This document shows, piece after piece, positions 31,991 through 39,671 of a stretch of 64,000 nucleotides of DNA (position 1 is its first letter; each line of letters opens with the position of its first letter). The stretch is taken from positions 5,022,001-5,086,000 of the forward strand of contig NZ_JACHMS010000001.1 in NCBI RefSeq assembly GCF_014205055.1, in the 5' to 3' direction. Under the pieces are notes generated by a model, which did no database searches, was not told where the DNA came from, and saw only the letters and a program-made list of their open reading frames with translations. Position numbers and translations under genes: made by a program. The DNA is from Streptomyces luteogriseus. Lineage in GTDB: Bacteria > Actinomycetota > Actinomycetes > Streptomycetales > Streptomycetaceae.

Positions 31991-32614
31991 TCAGGGCCCC
32001 GGGTGGAACCGCCGTACGCCCGAGGGTGTCACCACCGCGTGCACCGGCCGGTCGTGCGGCTCCTCCGGGACGTGCGCGACGACCTCGGAGTCGTACAGCA
32101 GCACCACCAGGGCGGGATGAGCGCCCGCCCGTTCCAGTCGTGCCAGGACCCGGTCGTACGAGCCGCCGCCCCGCCCGAGCCGCATTCCCCGTGCATCCAC
32201 CGCGAGCCCCGGCAGCAGCACCGCGTCGGCGGAGGTCACGGCGTCCGGCCCGAGACGACCGCCCGTGGGTTCGAAGAGGGCCATCCTGCCGCCGTGTTGC
32301 ACCCGCGCCAGGGACCCCTCGCCTTCGTACGCGCCCCAGTCCAGGTCGTTGTCGGGCAGCAGGGCCGGCAACAGCACGCGCACGCCCCGGGCGTACAGCA
32401 CGTCCAGGAGCGCGCGGGTCCCCGGTTCGCTCCCCACCGAGACGTACGCCGCCACCGCTCCGGCCCGCCCCAACTCGGGCAGCTCCAGCGCCCGCCCGGC
32501 CAGCGCGGCCGAGGTTTCCCGCAGGTCATCCGCCGTCAACCTGTTCCTCACCGCGAGGATCTCGCGCCGCAAACTCCGCTTGTCAGGCTCGCCCGGACGT
32601 GCGATAGGCCTCAA
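31991..32614 (-). CDS. 5-formyltetrahydrofolate cyclo-ligase
   Basis: TTG 32614 is selected: GGGAG lies 6-7 nt upstream and the resulting 207 residues fit the family; the frame is open much further but overlaps galU. The fold markers are DKRSLRREILAVRNRL at the N-terminus, LLPALLPDNDLDWGAYEGEG, DAVLLPGLAVDARGMRLGRGGGSYDRVLARL (ATP/folate site) and the C-terminal VHAVVTPSGVRRF. The enzyme uses ATP to convert 5-formyl-THF to 5,10-methenyl-THF and thus recycles a folate storage form. It is divergent from galU, and their promoters share about 90 bp including a palindrome. Confidence 0.88.
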   Translation of the reverse strand: MRPIARPGEPDKRSLRREILAVRNRLTADDLRETSAALAGRALELPELGRAGAVAAYVSVGSEPGTRALLDVLYARGVRVLLPALLPDNDLDWGAYEGEGSLARVQHGGRMALFEPTGGRLGPDAVTSADAVLLPGLAVDARGMRLGRGGGSYDRVLARLERAGAHPALVVLLYDSEVVAHVPEEPHDRPVHAVVTPSGVRRFHPGP

Positions 32615-32639
32615 TGGTTGCTCCCGTACTATGGCAATA

Positions 32640-32653
32640 CGCTCATATGAGCG
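32640..32653. promoter_or_regulatory. 14-bp perfect palindrome between cyclo-ligase and galU
   Basis: CGCTCATATGAGCG is fully self-complementary and lies centrally in the divergent gap, about 45 bp upstream of the galU -10 box. Possible dimeric regulator site. Confidence 0.5.
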
Positions 32654-32694
32654 CCTATGAACCGGAGCCGCAGATTCCATCCAAAGGCACCGGA

Positions 32695-32700
32695 TAGGGT
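32695..32700 (+). promoter_or_regulatory. Leaderless -10 box of galU
   Basis: TAGGGT ends 7 nt before ATG 32708; no Shine-Dalgarno. This fixes the galU start. Confidence 0.55.
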
Positions 32701-32707
32701 GGCGGAC

Positions 32708-33631
32708 ATGACTCAGCACCCTCGGATCAGCAAGGCTGTCATTCCCGCAGCAGGCCTCGGCACCCGGTTCCTTCCGGCCACCAAAGCCACTCCCAAGGAG
32801 ATGCTGCCGGTCGTGGACAAGCCCGCGATCCAGTACGTGGTCGAGGAGGCGGTCGCCGCGGGTCTCGACGACGTCCTCATGGTGACGGGCCGCAACAAGC
32901 GCCCCCTCGAGGACCACTTCGACCGCAACTACGAGCTCGAGTCGGCCCTGCAGAAGAAGGGCGACGCCGACCGTCTCGCCAAGGTGCAGGAGTCCAGCGA
33001 CCTCGCGACGATGCACTACGTCCGCCAGGGCGACCCCAAGGGCCTCGGCCACGCCGTCCTGTGCGCCGCCCCGCACGTGGGCGAGGAGCCCTTCGCGGTC
33101 CTCCTCGGCGACGACCTCATCGACCCCCGCGACCCGCTGCTGCAGCGCATGGTCGAGGTCCAGGAGCAGCGCGGCGGCAGCGTCATCGCGCTCATGGAGG
33201 TCGCCCCCGAGCAGATCCACCTCTACGGCTGCGCGGCCGTGGAGACCACCGAGGACAGCGACGTCGTCCAGGTCAGCGGACTCGTCGAGAAGCCCGACCA
33301 GGCCGACGCGCCCTCCAACTACGCCATCATCGGCCGCTACGTCCTCGACCCGCACATCTTCGAGATACTGCGCAAGACCCAGCCCGGCCGCGGCGGCGAG
33401 ATCCAGCTCACCGACGCCCTCCAGCAGCTCGCCGAGACGTATGCATCAGCGGCCACCGCCGCGGAGAAGATCGGCGGCCCCGTGCACGGCGTCGTCTTCA
33501 AGGGCCGCCGCTATGACACCGGCGACCGCGGCGACTACCTGCGTGCCATTGTCCGACTCGCATGCGAACGTGAAGACCTGGGCCCGGACTTCCGGACCTG
33601 GCTTCGCAGTTACGTAGCCGAGGAGATGTAG
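32708..33631 (+). CDS. galU: UTP-glucose-1-phosphate uridylyltransferase
   Basis: 307 residues. Nucleotidyltransferase core KAVIPAAGLGTRFLPATKATPKEMLPVVDKPAIQYVVEEA (8-47), then FAVLLGDDLID and GLVEKP, and the sugar-binding GRYVLDPHIFEIL. It makes UDP-glucose from UTP and glucose-1-phosphate for cell-wall glycans and sugar metabolism. It is the first gene of a tight cluster galU-glp-moaC-mog-acetyltransferase. glp begins 4 bp after the galU stop, with its ribosome site inside galU. The galU-moeA-like-rimJ-membrane gene order is conserved in actinobacteria (Rv0993-Rv0996 in M. tuberculosis, from memory). Confidence 0.95.
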   Translation: MTQHPRISKAVIPAAGLGTRFLPATKATPKEMLPVVDKPAIQYVVEEAVAAGLDDVLMVTGRNKRPLEDHFDRNYELESALQKKGDADRLAKVQESSDLATMHYVRQGDPKGLGHAVLCAAPHVGEEPFAVLLGDDLIDPRDPLLQRMVEVQEQRGGSVIALMEVAPEQIHLYGCAAVETTEDSDVVQVSGLVEKPDQADAPSNYAIIGRYVLDPHIFEILRKTQPGRGGEIQLTDALQQLAETYASAATAAEKIGGPVHGVVFKGRRYDTGDRGDYLRAIVRLACEREDLGPDFRTWLRSYVAEEM

Positions 33632-33635
33632 CACG

Positions 33636-34976
33636 TTGAGCAGCGCCGCGCCCCACGTCACCGGCCAGGACCACGTCGGCCCCGACCACCTCTGGTCGGT
33701 GGACGAGCACCTGGACGACATCCTCGCCACCGTCCGGCCCCTGGAACCCATCGAGCTGCATCTGCTCGACGCCCAGGGCTGCGTCCTCGTCGAGGACATC
33801 ACGGTGCCGGTGTCCCTGCCGCCCTTCGACAACAGCTCGATGGACGGCTACGCGGTACGGGTCGCGGACGTCGCGGGCGCGAGCGAGGAGTTCCCGGCGG
33901 CCCTGGAGGTCGTCGGGGACGTCGCCGCGGGCCAGGCCGAACCGCTCCCTGTGGGCCCCGGCCAGGCCGCCCGCATCATGACCGGCGCCCCCCTGCCGCC
34001 CGGCGCCGAGACGGTCGTGCCCGTCGAGTGGACCGACGGCGGGCTCGGCGAGGGCCCGGTGCGCGGCATGCTCGCCCGCAGCCTCGGCCCCGAGGGCGCC
34101 ACCGGGCACGTGCACGTCTACCGCCCGGCCGAGGCGCGCGCGCATGTGCGCGCCAAGGGCAGCGACGTGAAGGCCGGCGCCCGCGCCCTGGAGGCCGGCA
34201 CGATCCTCGGCCCGCCCCAGATCGGCCTGCTCGCCGCGATCGGCCGCGGCACCGTCCGCGTCCGCCCGCGCCCCCGCGTGGTGGTGCTCTCCACCGGCAG
34301 CGAACTCGTCCAGCCCGACGCGGAACTGCGCACCGGTCAGATCTACGACTCCAACAGCTTCGCCCTCACCGCCGCCGCCCGTGACGCCGGCGCCATCGCC
34401 TACCGCGTGGGCGCCGTCGCCGACGACGCCGAGACCCTGCGCTCCACCATCGAGGACCAGCTGGTCCGTGCCGACCTGATGGTCACCACGGGTGGCGTGA
34501 GCGTCGGCGCGTACGACGTGGTCAAGGAGGCGCTGTCGCACGTCGGCGACGAGGACGAGCCCGGCAGCGGCATCGACTTCCGCAAGCTCGCCATGCAGCC
34601 CGGCAAGCCCCAGGGCTTCGGCTCCATCGGCCCCGACCACACCCCGCTGCTGGCCCTGCCCGGCAACCCGGTGTCGTCGTACGTCTCCTTCGAACTGTTC
34701 GTCCGCCCCGCGATCCGCGCCCTCATGGGCCTGCCGGACGTCCACCGCCCCACGATCCGGGCGACGCTGACCGCCGACAAGGCGCTGACGTCCCCGAAGG
34801 GTCGCCGCCAGTTCCTGCGCGGCACCTACGCCGAGGGCAAGGTCACCCCGGTCGGCGGCGCCGGATCCCACCTGGTCGCCGCCCTCGCCCACGCGGACGC
34901 CCTGATCGCCGTCCCCGAGGACACCGTCTCCGTCGAGCCCGGCACCGAGGTCGAGGTGGTCCTGCTCGGCCGATAG
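33636..34976 (+). CDS. glp: Gephyrin-like molybdotransferase Glp (MoeA homologue)
   Basis: 446 residues, TTG start with GAGGAG inside the end of galU. All MoeA domains are present: PFDNSSMDGYAVR (about 62-74), RIMTGAPLPPGAETVVPVEW, the MPT-binding MogA-like domain with VVLSTGSELV, GQIYDSNSFAL, MVTTGGVSVGAYD and LPGNPVSSYVSFELFVRP, and a C-terminal beta domain. MoeA inserts molybdate into molybdopterin. In corynebacteria the MoeA homologue in this locus was shown to work in the divisome with membrane receptor GLPR (literature memory). Here glpR is five genes downstream. It could do either job; context with glpR favours division, context with moaC/mog favours cofactor synthesis. Confidence 0.9.
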   Translation: MSSAAPHVTGQDHVGPDHLWSVDEHLDDILATVRPLEPIELHLLDAQGCVLVEDITVPVSLPPFDNSSMDGYAVRVADVAGASEEFPAALEVVGDVAAGQAEPLPVGPGQAARIMTGAPLPPGAETVVPVEWTDGGLGEGPVRGMLARSLGPEGATGHVHVYRPAEARAHVRAKGSDVKAGARALEAGTILGPPQIGLLAAIGRGTVRVRPRPRVVVLSTGSELVQPDAELRTGQIYDSNSFALTAAARDAGAIAYRVGAVADDAETLRSTIEDQLVRADLMVTTGGVSVGAYDVVKEALSHVGDEDEPGSGIDFRKLAMQPGKPQGFGSIGPDHTPLLALPGNPVSSYVSFELFVRPAIRALMGLPDVHRPTIRATLTADKALTSPKGRRQFLRGTYAEGKVTPVGGAGSHLVAALAHADALIAVPEDTVSVEPGTEVEVVLLGR

Positions 34977-35058
34977 CCCCTGGTTGGGGGTACCGTGTCG
35001 CGCACAACAGGCCCGTGCGCCGCACCGCGACGGGCCCGGACCGGGAGCGCCACACAGC

Positions 35059-35568
35059 ATGAGCACGCAGGACCCATCCCCGCCGGACGCCCGTACGCCG
35101 GACCGGCTGACGCACATCGACGAGGCGGGCGCCGCCCGTATGGTCGACGTGTCGGAGAAGGACGTGACCGCGCGCACCGCGCGCGCCAGCGGACGCGTCC
35201 TCGTCTCGCCCCGCGTGATCGAGCTGCTGCGCGGCGAGGGTGTCCCCAAGGGTGACGCCCTCGCGACCGCGCGGATCGCCGGGATCATGGGCGCCAAACG
35301 CACCCCCGACCTGATCCCGCTCTGCCACCCGTTGTCGGTGTCCGGTGTGAAACTGGACCTGTCGGTCGCGGACGACGCCGTGGAGATCCTTGCCACCGTC
35401 AAGACGACGGACCGCACGGGTGTCGAGATGGAGGCCCTCACCGCGGTCTCCGTCGCCGCGCTCACCGTGATCGACATGGTCAAGGCGGTCGACAAGGGAG
35501 CGGTCATCACGGACGTACGGGTGGAGGAGAAGACAGGCGGCAAGTCGGGCGACTGGAGCCGGGCATGA
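35059..35568 (+). CDS. moaC: Cyclic pyranopterin monophosphate synthase
   Basis: 169 residues from ATG 35059. TPDRLTHIDEAGAARMVDVSEKDVTARTARASGRV is the typical MoaC N-terminus. The active-site segments are KRTPDLIPLCHPL (about 75-87) and KTTDRTGVEMEALTAVSVAALTVIDMVKAVDK. MoaC completes the conversion of GTP (via MoaA) to cPMP, the first intermediate of molybdenum cofactor. Its stop overlaps the mog start (ATGA), so the two are coupled. moaA, moaD and moaE are not in the window. Confidence 0.95.
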   Translation: MSTQDPSPPDARTPDRLTHIDEAGAARMVDVSEKDVTARTARASGRVLVSPRVIELLRGEGVPKGDALATARIAGIMGAKRTPDLIPLCHPLSVSGVKLDLSVADDAVEILATVKTTDRTGVEMEALTAVSVAALTVIDMVKAVDKGAVITDVRVEEKTGGKSGDWSRA

Positions 35569-36065
35569 CCTACCGCGCTCTCGTCGTCACGGCCTCGAAC
35601 CGGGCCGCCGCCGGGATCTACGAGGACAAGGGCGGCCCGATGATCTCCGACGCCCTGAAGCGCTTCGGTTTCGAGGTCGAAGGCCCCCAGGTCGTCCCCG
35701 ACGGCGACCCCGTGGAGGCGGCCCTGCGCGCCGGGGTCGACGCCGGCTACGACGTCATCGTCACCACCGGCGGCACGGGCATCTCCCCCACCGACCGCAC
35801 CCCCGAGGCGACCCGCCGGGTGATCGACCACGAGGTGCCGGGCATCGCCGAGGCCATCCGGGCGTTCGGCCGGGAGAAGGTGCCGACCGCGGCGCTCTCC
35901 CGGGGCCTGGCCGGAGTGGCGGGCGGCACGCTGATCGTCAATCTGCCCGGCTCCAGCGGCGGCGTGAAGGACGGCCTCGCCGTCCTGGAGCCGCTGCTCG
36001 TGCACGCGGTAGAGCAGCTCCGGGGCGGCGACCACCCCAGACCCGGCAGCGGGGGTGCGAGCTGA
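35565..36065 (+). CDS. mog: Molybdopterin adenylyltransferase MogA/MoaB-type
   Basis: 166 residues, start overlapping the moaC stop. The MoCF domain reads ALVVTASNRAAAGIYEDKGGPMISDAL, YDVIVTTGGTGISPTDRTPEATRRVIDHEVPGIAEAIRAFG and GTLIVNLPGSSGGVKDGLAVL, which holds the GGTG and PGS nucleotide-binding loops. It adenylates molybdopterin before molybdate insertion by a MoeA. Coupled directly after moaC and 17 bp before the acetyltransferase GTG, so it is part of the operon. Confidence 0.93.
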   Translation: MTYRALVVTASNRAAAGIYEDKGGPMISDALKRFGFEVEGPQVVPDGDPVEAALRAGVDAGYDVIVTTGGTGISPTDRTPEATRRVIDHEVPGIAEAIRAFGREKVPTAALSRGLAGVAGGTLIVNLPGSSGGVKDGLAVLEPLLVHAVEQLRGGDHPRPGSGGAS

Positions 36066-36082
36066 ACAGCCCTTCCTGGCCC

Positions 36083-36709
36083 GTGGAGCTGGTGGACGGC
36101 GACATCGTCCTCCGGCCGATAAAGCTGCGCGACCAGCGGGCGTGGCGCGAGGTCAACCGGCGCAACCGCGACTGGCTGCGCCCCTGGGAGGCGACCATCC
36201 CGCCGCCCACGCCCGGCGGGCCGATGACCCACCGCCCGACCTTCCGCCAGATGGTCCGCCATCTGAGGTCGGAGGCGAACGCGGGCCGGATGCTGCCCTT
36301 CGTCATCGAGTACCAGGGGCGGCTGGTCGGGCAGTTGACGGTCGCCGGCATCACCTGGGGCTCGATGTGCTCGGGTCACGTCGGCTACTGGGTCGACGAG
36401 TCGGTGGCGGGACGCGGCGTCATGCCGACGGCGGTGGCGCTCGTCACGGACCACTGTTTCCGCACGGTCGGACTGCACCGCATCGAGGTCTGCATTCGCC
36501 CGGAGAACGGGCCCAGCCGCCGGGTCGTGGAAAAACTCGGATTCCGCGAGGAGGGGCTGCGGCCGCGCTATCTCCACATCGACGGGGCCTGGCGCGACCA
36601 TCTCGTCTTCGCCCTCACGGCGGAAGAGGTCCCGGACGGGTTGCTCAGACGCTGGCACCGGGCACGATCGCAGAGTAATCCGGGAATGCGGCACCACCCC
36701 GGAAATTGA
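36083..36709 (+). CDS. RimJ-like GNAT protein N-acetyltransferase
   Basis: 208 residues from GTG 36083. The seven residues upstream (CTG-started NSPSWP) look coding, and a CTG at 36062 overlaps the mog stop as CTGA with GGGGGTG before it, so translation may begin there. GNAT motifs: ELVDGDIVLRPIKLRDQRAWREVNRRNRDWLRPWE (N-terminal RimJ block), VGYWVDESVAGRGVMPTAVALVTDHCF (acetyl-CoA loop), RIEVCIRPENGPSRRVVEKLGFREEG. RimJ-type enzymes acetylate protein N-termini. A rimJ homologue sits in this position between glp and glpR across actinobacteria, suggesting a link to the division complex (inference). Confidence 0.88.
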   Translation: MELVDGDIVLRPIKLRDQRAWREVNRRNRDWLRPWEATIPPPTPGGPMTHRPTFRQMVRHLRSEANAGRMLPFVIEYQGRLVGQLTVAGITWGSMCSGHVGYWVDESVAGRGVMPTAVALVTDHCFRTVGLHRIEVCIRPENGPSRRVVEKLGFREEGLRPRYLHIDGAWRDHLVFALTAEEVPDGLLRRWHRARSQSNPGMRHHPGN

Positions 36710-36868
36710 ATAAGTGTTCGAAATTGATCGGCCGGTGACCGTCTCAGGGCAATGAATTCCCGGCCTGCGCGGTCTGCTGATCGCATCGGTCACAAGAAAA
36801 GTTCGAAATATCAGCCAGATCGTGCGACACACCGGCTCAATTGGCAGATGGCCTCACGCAAACCCCTC

Positions 36869-36874
36869 TACCGT
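36869..36874 (+). promoter_or_regulatory. Leaderless -10 box of glpR
   Basis: TACCGT ends 7 nt before GTG 36882. The preceding 150 bp are unusually AT-rich for this genome and carry two TTCGAAAT copies, so glpR probably has its own promoter apart from the galU operon. Confidence 0.55.
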
Positions 36875-36881
36875 GTGAGGC

Positions 36882-38096
36882 GTGAGCAGCAGCGGCCTCA
36901 TCTACGCAGTCATTGTCGGGGCCTGGGCCGCCTACTTGGTGCCGATGTGGCTCCGTAGGCAGGACGAGCTGAACGAGGCCCGTCCGACGGAACGCTTCAG
37001 CACCGCCATCCGGCTTCTGTCCGGAAAGGCGGCCATGGAGCGCCGTTACGCCAAGGACCTGCAGGCGCGCTCCACCGAGGAGGGGGAGCAGGACGCCGAC
37101 GACCTGGACGCCGTCACCGACTCGGTGGACGTCCGGGCCTTCGCCGTGTCCAAGACCCGCCGGCAGACCCAGGCGCCCGTCCCGTCGCCCGCCCCCGAGC
37201 CCCAGGCCCGGCCGGCGGCCCCCGAACCCCCCGCCCGCCAGTCGCCCGCACCGAACGCGGCGGCATCCGGGCGCCCCCGGGAACGGGTGCCCGCCGCCCG
37301 GCGCAACGCCTCGGCGCAGGCGAACGAGGCGGCCGCGGCACGAGCCCGGCGCTCGAAGGTGCTCGCACGCCGCCGGCGCACCACCACCATGCTGTTCCTC
37401 GCCTTCACCCTCGGCGCGATCGTCGCAGCGGTCGGCGGACTCGCGTTCCTCTGGGCCCCCGGCGTGCCCGCGGTCATGCTCAGCGTCTACATCGCCTACC
37501 TGCGCTCCCAGGAGCGCCGCCGCTTCGCCTACCAGATGGACCGCCGCATGGCCGAGGCCGCGGCCCAGCGTCTGCGGGAGCGCCAGCGCCAGCCGCGCCG
37601 GCGCGCCCTGGCCGCCGAGGAGAACGACGAACCGGAGGAGGGACCCGAGCCGGTGACCGACCCCGGCCTGTCGGCCCTCGCCGCCGACCGGCGTGCCCTC
37701 GTCGAGCAGACCGACCACGCGGAGTGGGTCGACCAGCAGCGCGAACGGCAGCGTCGGCCCGGGCAGGGCGGTGACAGCTGGGACCCGGTGCCGGTGCCGC
37801 TGCCGACGTATGTGACGGCCCCGGTCGCCCCGCGGGCCACCAGCGACGTGGACCTCGGCGCTCCCGACACCTGGAGCGCGGCCCGGTCGAGCACGGTCAC
37901 CCCGAACGCGGAGAACGAGCCCGCCGTGGATCACCACCCGGGCGAGCCGGACCCCTCCGGCCCGGACACGGACGACGGCGACGGGCGCACCGACGCGCGC
38001 CGGGCGGCCTCCGCCCGACGGGCCCGGGAGCGCGGCCGCACCCCGCTTTTCGACCAGTACGAGGACGGGGAGCGCCCCCGGGCCGCGAACGAGTAG
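36882..38096 (+). CDS. glpR: GlpR, membrane receptor of gephyrin-like Glp
   Basis: 404 residues. Topology: one N-terminal helix (5-24, GLIYAVIVGAWAAYLVPMWL), a hydrophilic Pro/Ala/Arg-rich stretch (25-165), two close helices (about 168-190 and 194-207), and a long charged C-terminal tail. The segment RRQDELNEARPTERFSTAIRLLSGK right after TM1 is strongly conserved in this family by my recollection. In corynebacteria the homologue recruits Glp to the division site and is tied to polar growth and FtsZ-associated proteins. In Streptomyces it would act at vegetative or sporulation septa (inference). Predicted leaderless. Confidence 0.82.
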   Translation: MSSSGLIYAVIVGAWAAYLVPMWLRRQDELNEARPTERFSTAIRLLSGKAAMERRYAKDLQARSTEEGEQDADDLDAVTDSVDVRAFAVSKTRRQTQAPVPSPAPEPQARPAAPEPPARQSPAPNAAASGRPRERVPAARRNASAQANEAAAARARRSKVLARRRRTTTMLFLAFTLGAIVAAVGGLAFLWAPGVPAVMLSVYIAYLRSQERRRFAYQMDRRMAEAAAQRLRERQRQPRRRALAAEENDEPEEGPEPVTDPGLSALAADRRALVEQTDHAEWVDQQRERQRRPGQGGDSWDPVPVPLPTYVTAPVAPRATSDVDLGAPDTWSAARSSTVTPNAENEPAVDHHPGEPDPSGPDTDDGDGRTDARRAASARRARERGRTPLFDQYEDGERPRAANE

Positions 38097-38179
38097 TCCC
38101 GCGAAGCCGCAGGTGACCGCCCCTCGGGAACGGATTTCCAAGCAGGCCGATCGGGGTGCTAAAGTTTCACTCGTTGCAA

Positions 38180-38253
38180 GGGCCTGTGGCGCAGTCCGGT
38201 AGCGCACCTCGTTCGCATCGAGGGGGCCAGGGGTTCAAATCCCCTCAGGTCCA
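38180..38253 (+). tRNA. tRNA-Ala (anticodon CGC)
   Basis: Starts GGGCCTG and ends CAGGTCC plus A. The acceptor stem contains the G3-U70 identity pair of alanine tRNAs. The anticodon arm CCTCG-TTCGCAT-CGAGG gives CGC, reading GCG. T-arm GGGGTTCAAATCCCC. No encoded CCA. Confidence 0.93.
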
Positions 38254-38260
38254 CGCAGCT

Positions 38261-38295
38261 CAGAGCCCCGGTCGGGATCCCCGACCGGGGCTCTG
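38261..38295 (+). terminator. Terminator of tRNA-Ala
   Basis: 16-bp perfect stem CAGAGCCCCGGTCGGG/CCCGACCGGGGCTCTG with a 3-nt loop, 7 bp after the tRNA. Confidence 0.85.
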
Positions 38296-38318
38296 ACGTG
38301 TGTTCAGCACCACATGTC

Positions 38319-38795
38319 TCAGAGGCCCTTCGCGAAGCAGCGGCTCGCGTCGTGGAAGCGGTAGTAGCCGAACTTGGCGCACGGCTCGTAGCCGCTGGAC
38401 GTGTACAGGGCTATGGCCTCCGGCTGCTTGGTGCCGGTCTCCAGGACCATGCGGATGCGGCCCGCCGCGCGGGCGTCCTCCTCCAGGGCGGCCAGGATGC
38501 GGCGGGCGAGGCCCCGGCCGCGCATACCGTCGATCACGTACATGCGCTTGAGCTCGGCGTCGCCGTCGACGTTGCCCTCGCCGTTGTCGTCCTGGGCGCG
38601 CCAGCCGCCCGAGGCGACGGGGGTGCCGTCCTCGTCGTACGCGATCAGGTAGATGCCGTTCGGCGGGTCGAAATCCGCGGCGGCCATGGGCGTGGCGTCG
38701 CCGTCGTCGCCGTAGCGGACGGCGTACTCGGCCTGGACCTGGTCGTTCAGCTTCATGGCGTCGGGGTGGTCGAAGGAGACCCGGCGTATCTGCAT
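38319..38795 (-). CDS. GNAT-family N-acetyltransferase
   Basis: ATG 38795, predicted leaderless; 158 residues. The acetyl-CoA site is RMYVIDGMRGRGLARRILAALEEDARAAGRIRMVLETGTKQPEAIALYTSSGYEP (about 85-140), a clear GNAT core with RGRGLA. The acceptor is unknown. It is divergent from exonuclease III, with 60 bp between the start codons that hold two back-to-back leaderless promoters. The C-terminus SRCFAKGL and overall length fit common Streptomyces acetyltransferases of unknown role. Confidence 0.87.
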   Translation of the reverse strand: MQIRRVSFDHPDAMKLNDQVQAEYAVRYGDDGDATPMAAADFDPPNGIYLIAYDEDGTPVASGGWRAQDDNGEGNVDGDAELKRMYVIDGMRGRGLARRILAALEEDARAAGRIRMVLETGTKQPEAIALYTSSGYEPCAKFGYYRFHDASRCFAKGL

Positions 38796-38802
38796 GGCCG
38801 CT

Positions 38803-38849
38803 ACCGTATTCGATCCGGAACTGGACCTCGTCCAGTGTGCCGGTATCGT
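38803..38849. promoter_or_regulatory. Back-to-back leaderless promoters (GNAT and xthA)
   Basis: Minus strand TACGGT (38808-38803) ends 7 nt before ATG 38795. Plus strand TATCGT (38844-38849) ends 6 nt before GTG 38856. Both divergent genes lack ribosome sites. Confidence 0.55.
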
Positions 38850-38855
38850 GCCGGG

Positions 38856-39659
38856 GTGCTCACTGTGACCTCTGTGAATGTGAACGGGCTGCGTGCCGCC
38901 GCGAAGAAGGGCTTCGTGGAGTGGCTCGCTCGGACCGAAGCCGATGTGCTGTGCCTTCAGGAGGTGCGGGCCGAGCCGGAGCAGCTGCCGGAGCACGTCC
39001 GCGCGCCCGAGGGGTGGCACGTGGTGCACGCGCCGGCCGCCGCCAAGGGGCGGGCCGGGGTGTCCCTGTACAGCCGCCGCGAGCCCGACCGGGTGCAGAT
39101 CGGCTTCGGGTCGGAAGAGTTCGACGGCAGCGGACGGTACGTGGAGGCCGACCTGCCAGGGGTCACCGTCGCCTCCCTCTACCTGCCCTCCGGCGAGGTC
39201 GGCACCGAGCGGCAGGACGAGAAGGAACGCTTCATGGATGAGTTCCTCGCCTACCTCAAGGAGTTGCGGCAGCGGGCCGCCGCCGAGGGGCGCGAGGTGC
39301 TCGTCTGCGGTGACTGGAACATCGCCCACCAGCGGGCCGACCTGAAGAACTGGCGCGGGAACCAGAAGAGCTCCGGGTTTTTGCCGGAGGAGCGGGAGTG
39401 GCTCGGGCGGGTCCTCGCCCCGGCCGACGGCGGCTACGTCGACGTCGTCCGCGCGCTCCACCCGGACACCGAGGGGCCGTACTCGTGGTGGTCGTATCGG
39501 GGGCGTGCCTTCGACAATGACACGGGATGGAGGATCGACTACCACGTAGCGACCCCTGGGCTCGCCGAGCGGGCGGTCAAGGGGTTCGTGGAGCGGGCCG
39601 CCACGCATGCCGAGCGGTGGTCCGACCATGCGCCCGTGACCGTCGTCTACGAGCGTTAG
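38856..39659 (+). CDS. xthA: Exodeoxyribonuclease III (AP endonuclease)
   Basis: 267 residues from leaderless GTG 38856. EEP fold motifs: TSVNVNGLRAA (Asn metal site), VLCLQEVRA (catalytic Glu), CGDWNIAHQRADLKNW (Asp/Asn), and C-terminal WSDHAPVTVVYE (catalytic D-H pair), with RIDYHVAT before it. The enzyme cuts abasic sites and removes 3' blocking groups in base excision repair. Single gene divergent from an acetyltransferase and convergent with the MerR gene. Confidence 0.93.
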   Translation: MLTVTSVNVNGLRAAAKKGFVEWLARTEADVLCLQEVRAEPEQLPEHVRAPEGWHVVHAPAAAKGRAGVSLYSRREPDRVQIGFGSEEFDGSGRYVEADLPGVTVASLYLPSGEVGTERQDEKERFMDEFLAYLKELRQRAAAEGREVLVCGDWNIAHQRADLKNWRGNQKSSGFLPEEREWLGRVLAPADGGYVDVVRALHPDTEGPYSWWSYRGRAFDNDTGWRIDYHVATPGLAERAVKGFVERAATHAERWSDHAPVTVVYER

Positions 39660-39671
39660 GTCCACCGCCTG

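Noticed and set aside
33498..36035. 845-codon minus-strand ORF opposite glp/moaC/mog
   Set aside because: Shadow of three recognised plus-strand genes; low-complexity Gly/Ala/Asp/His composition.
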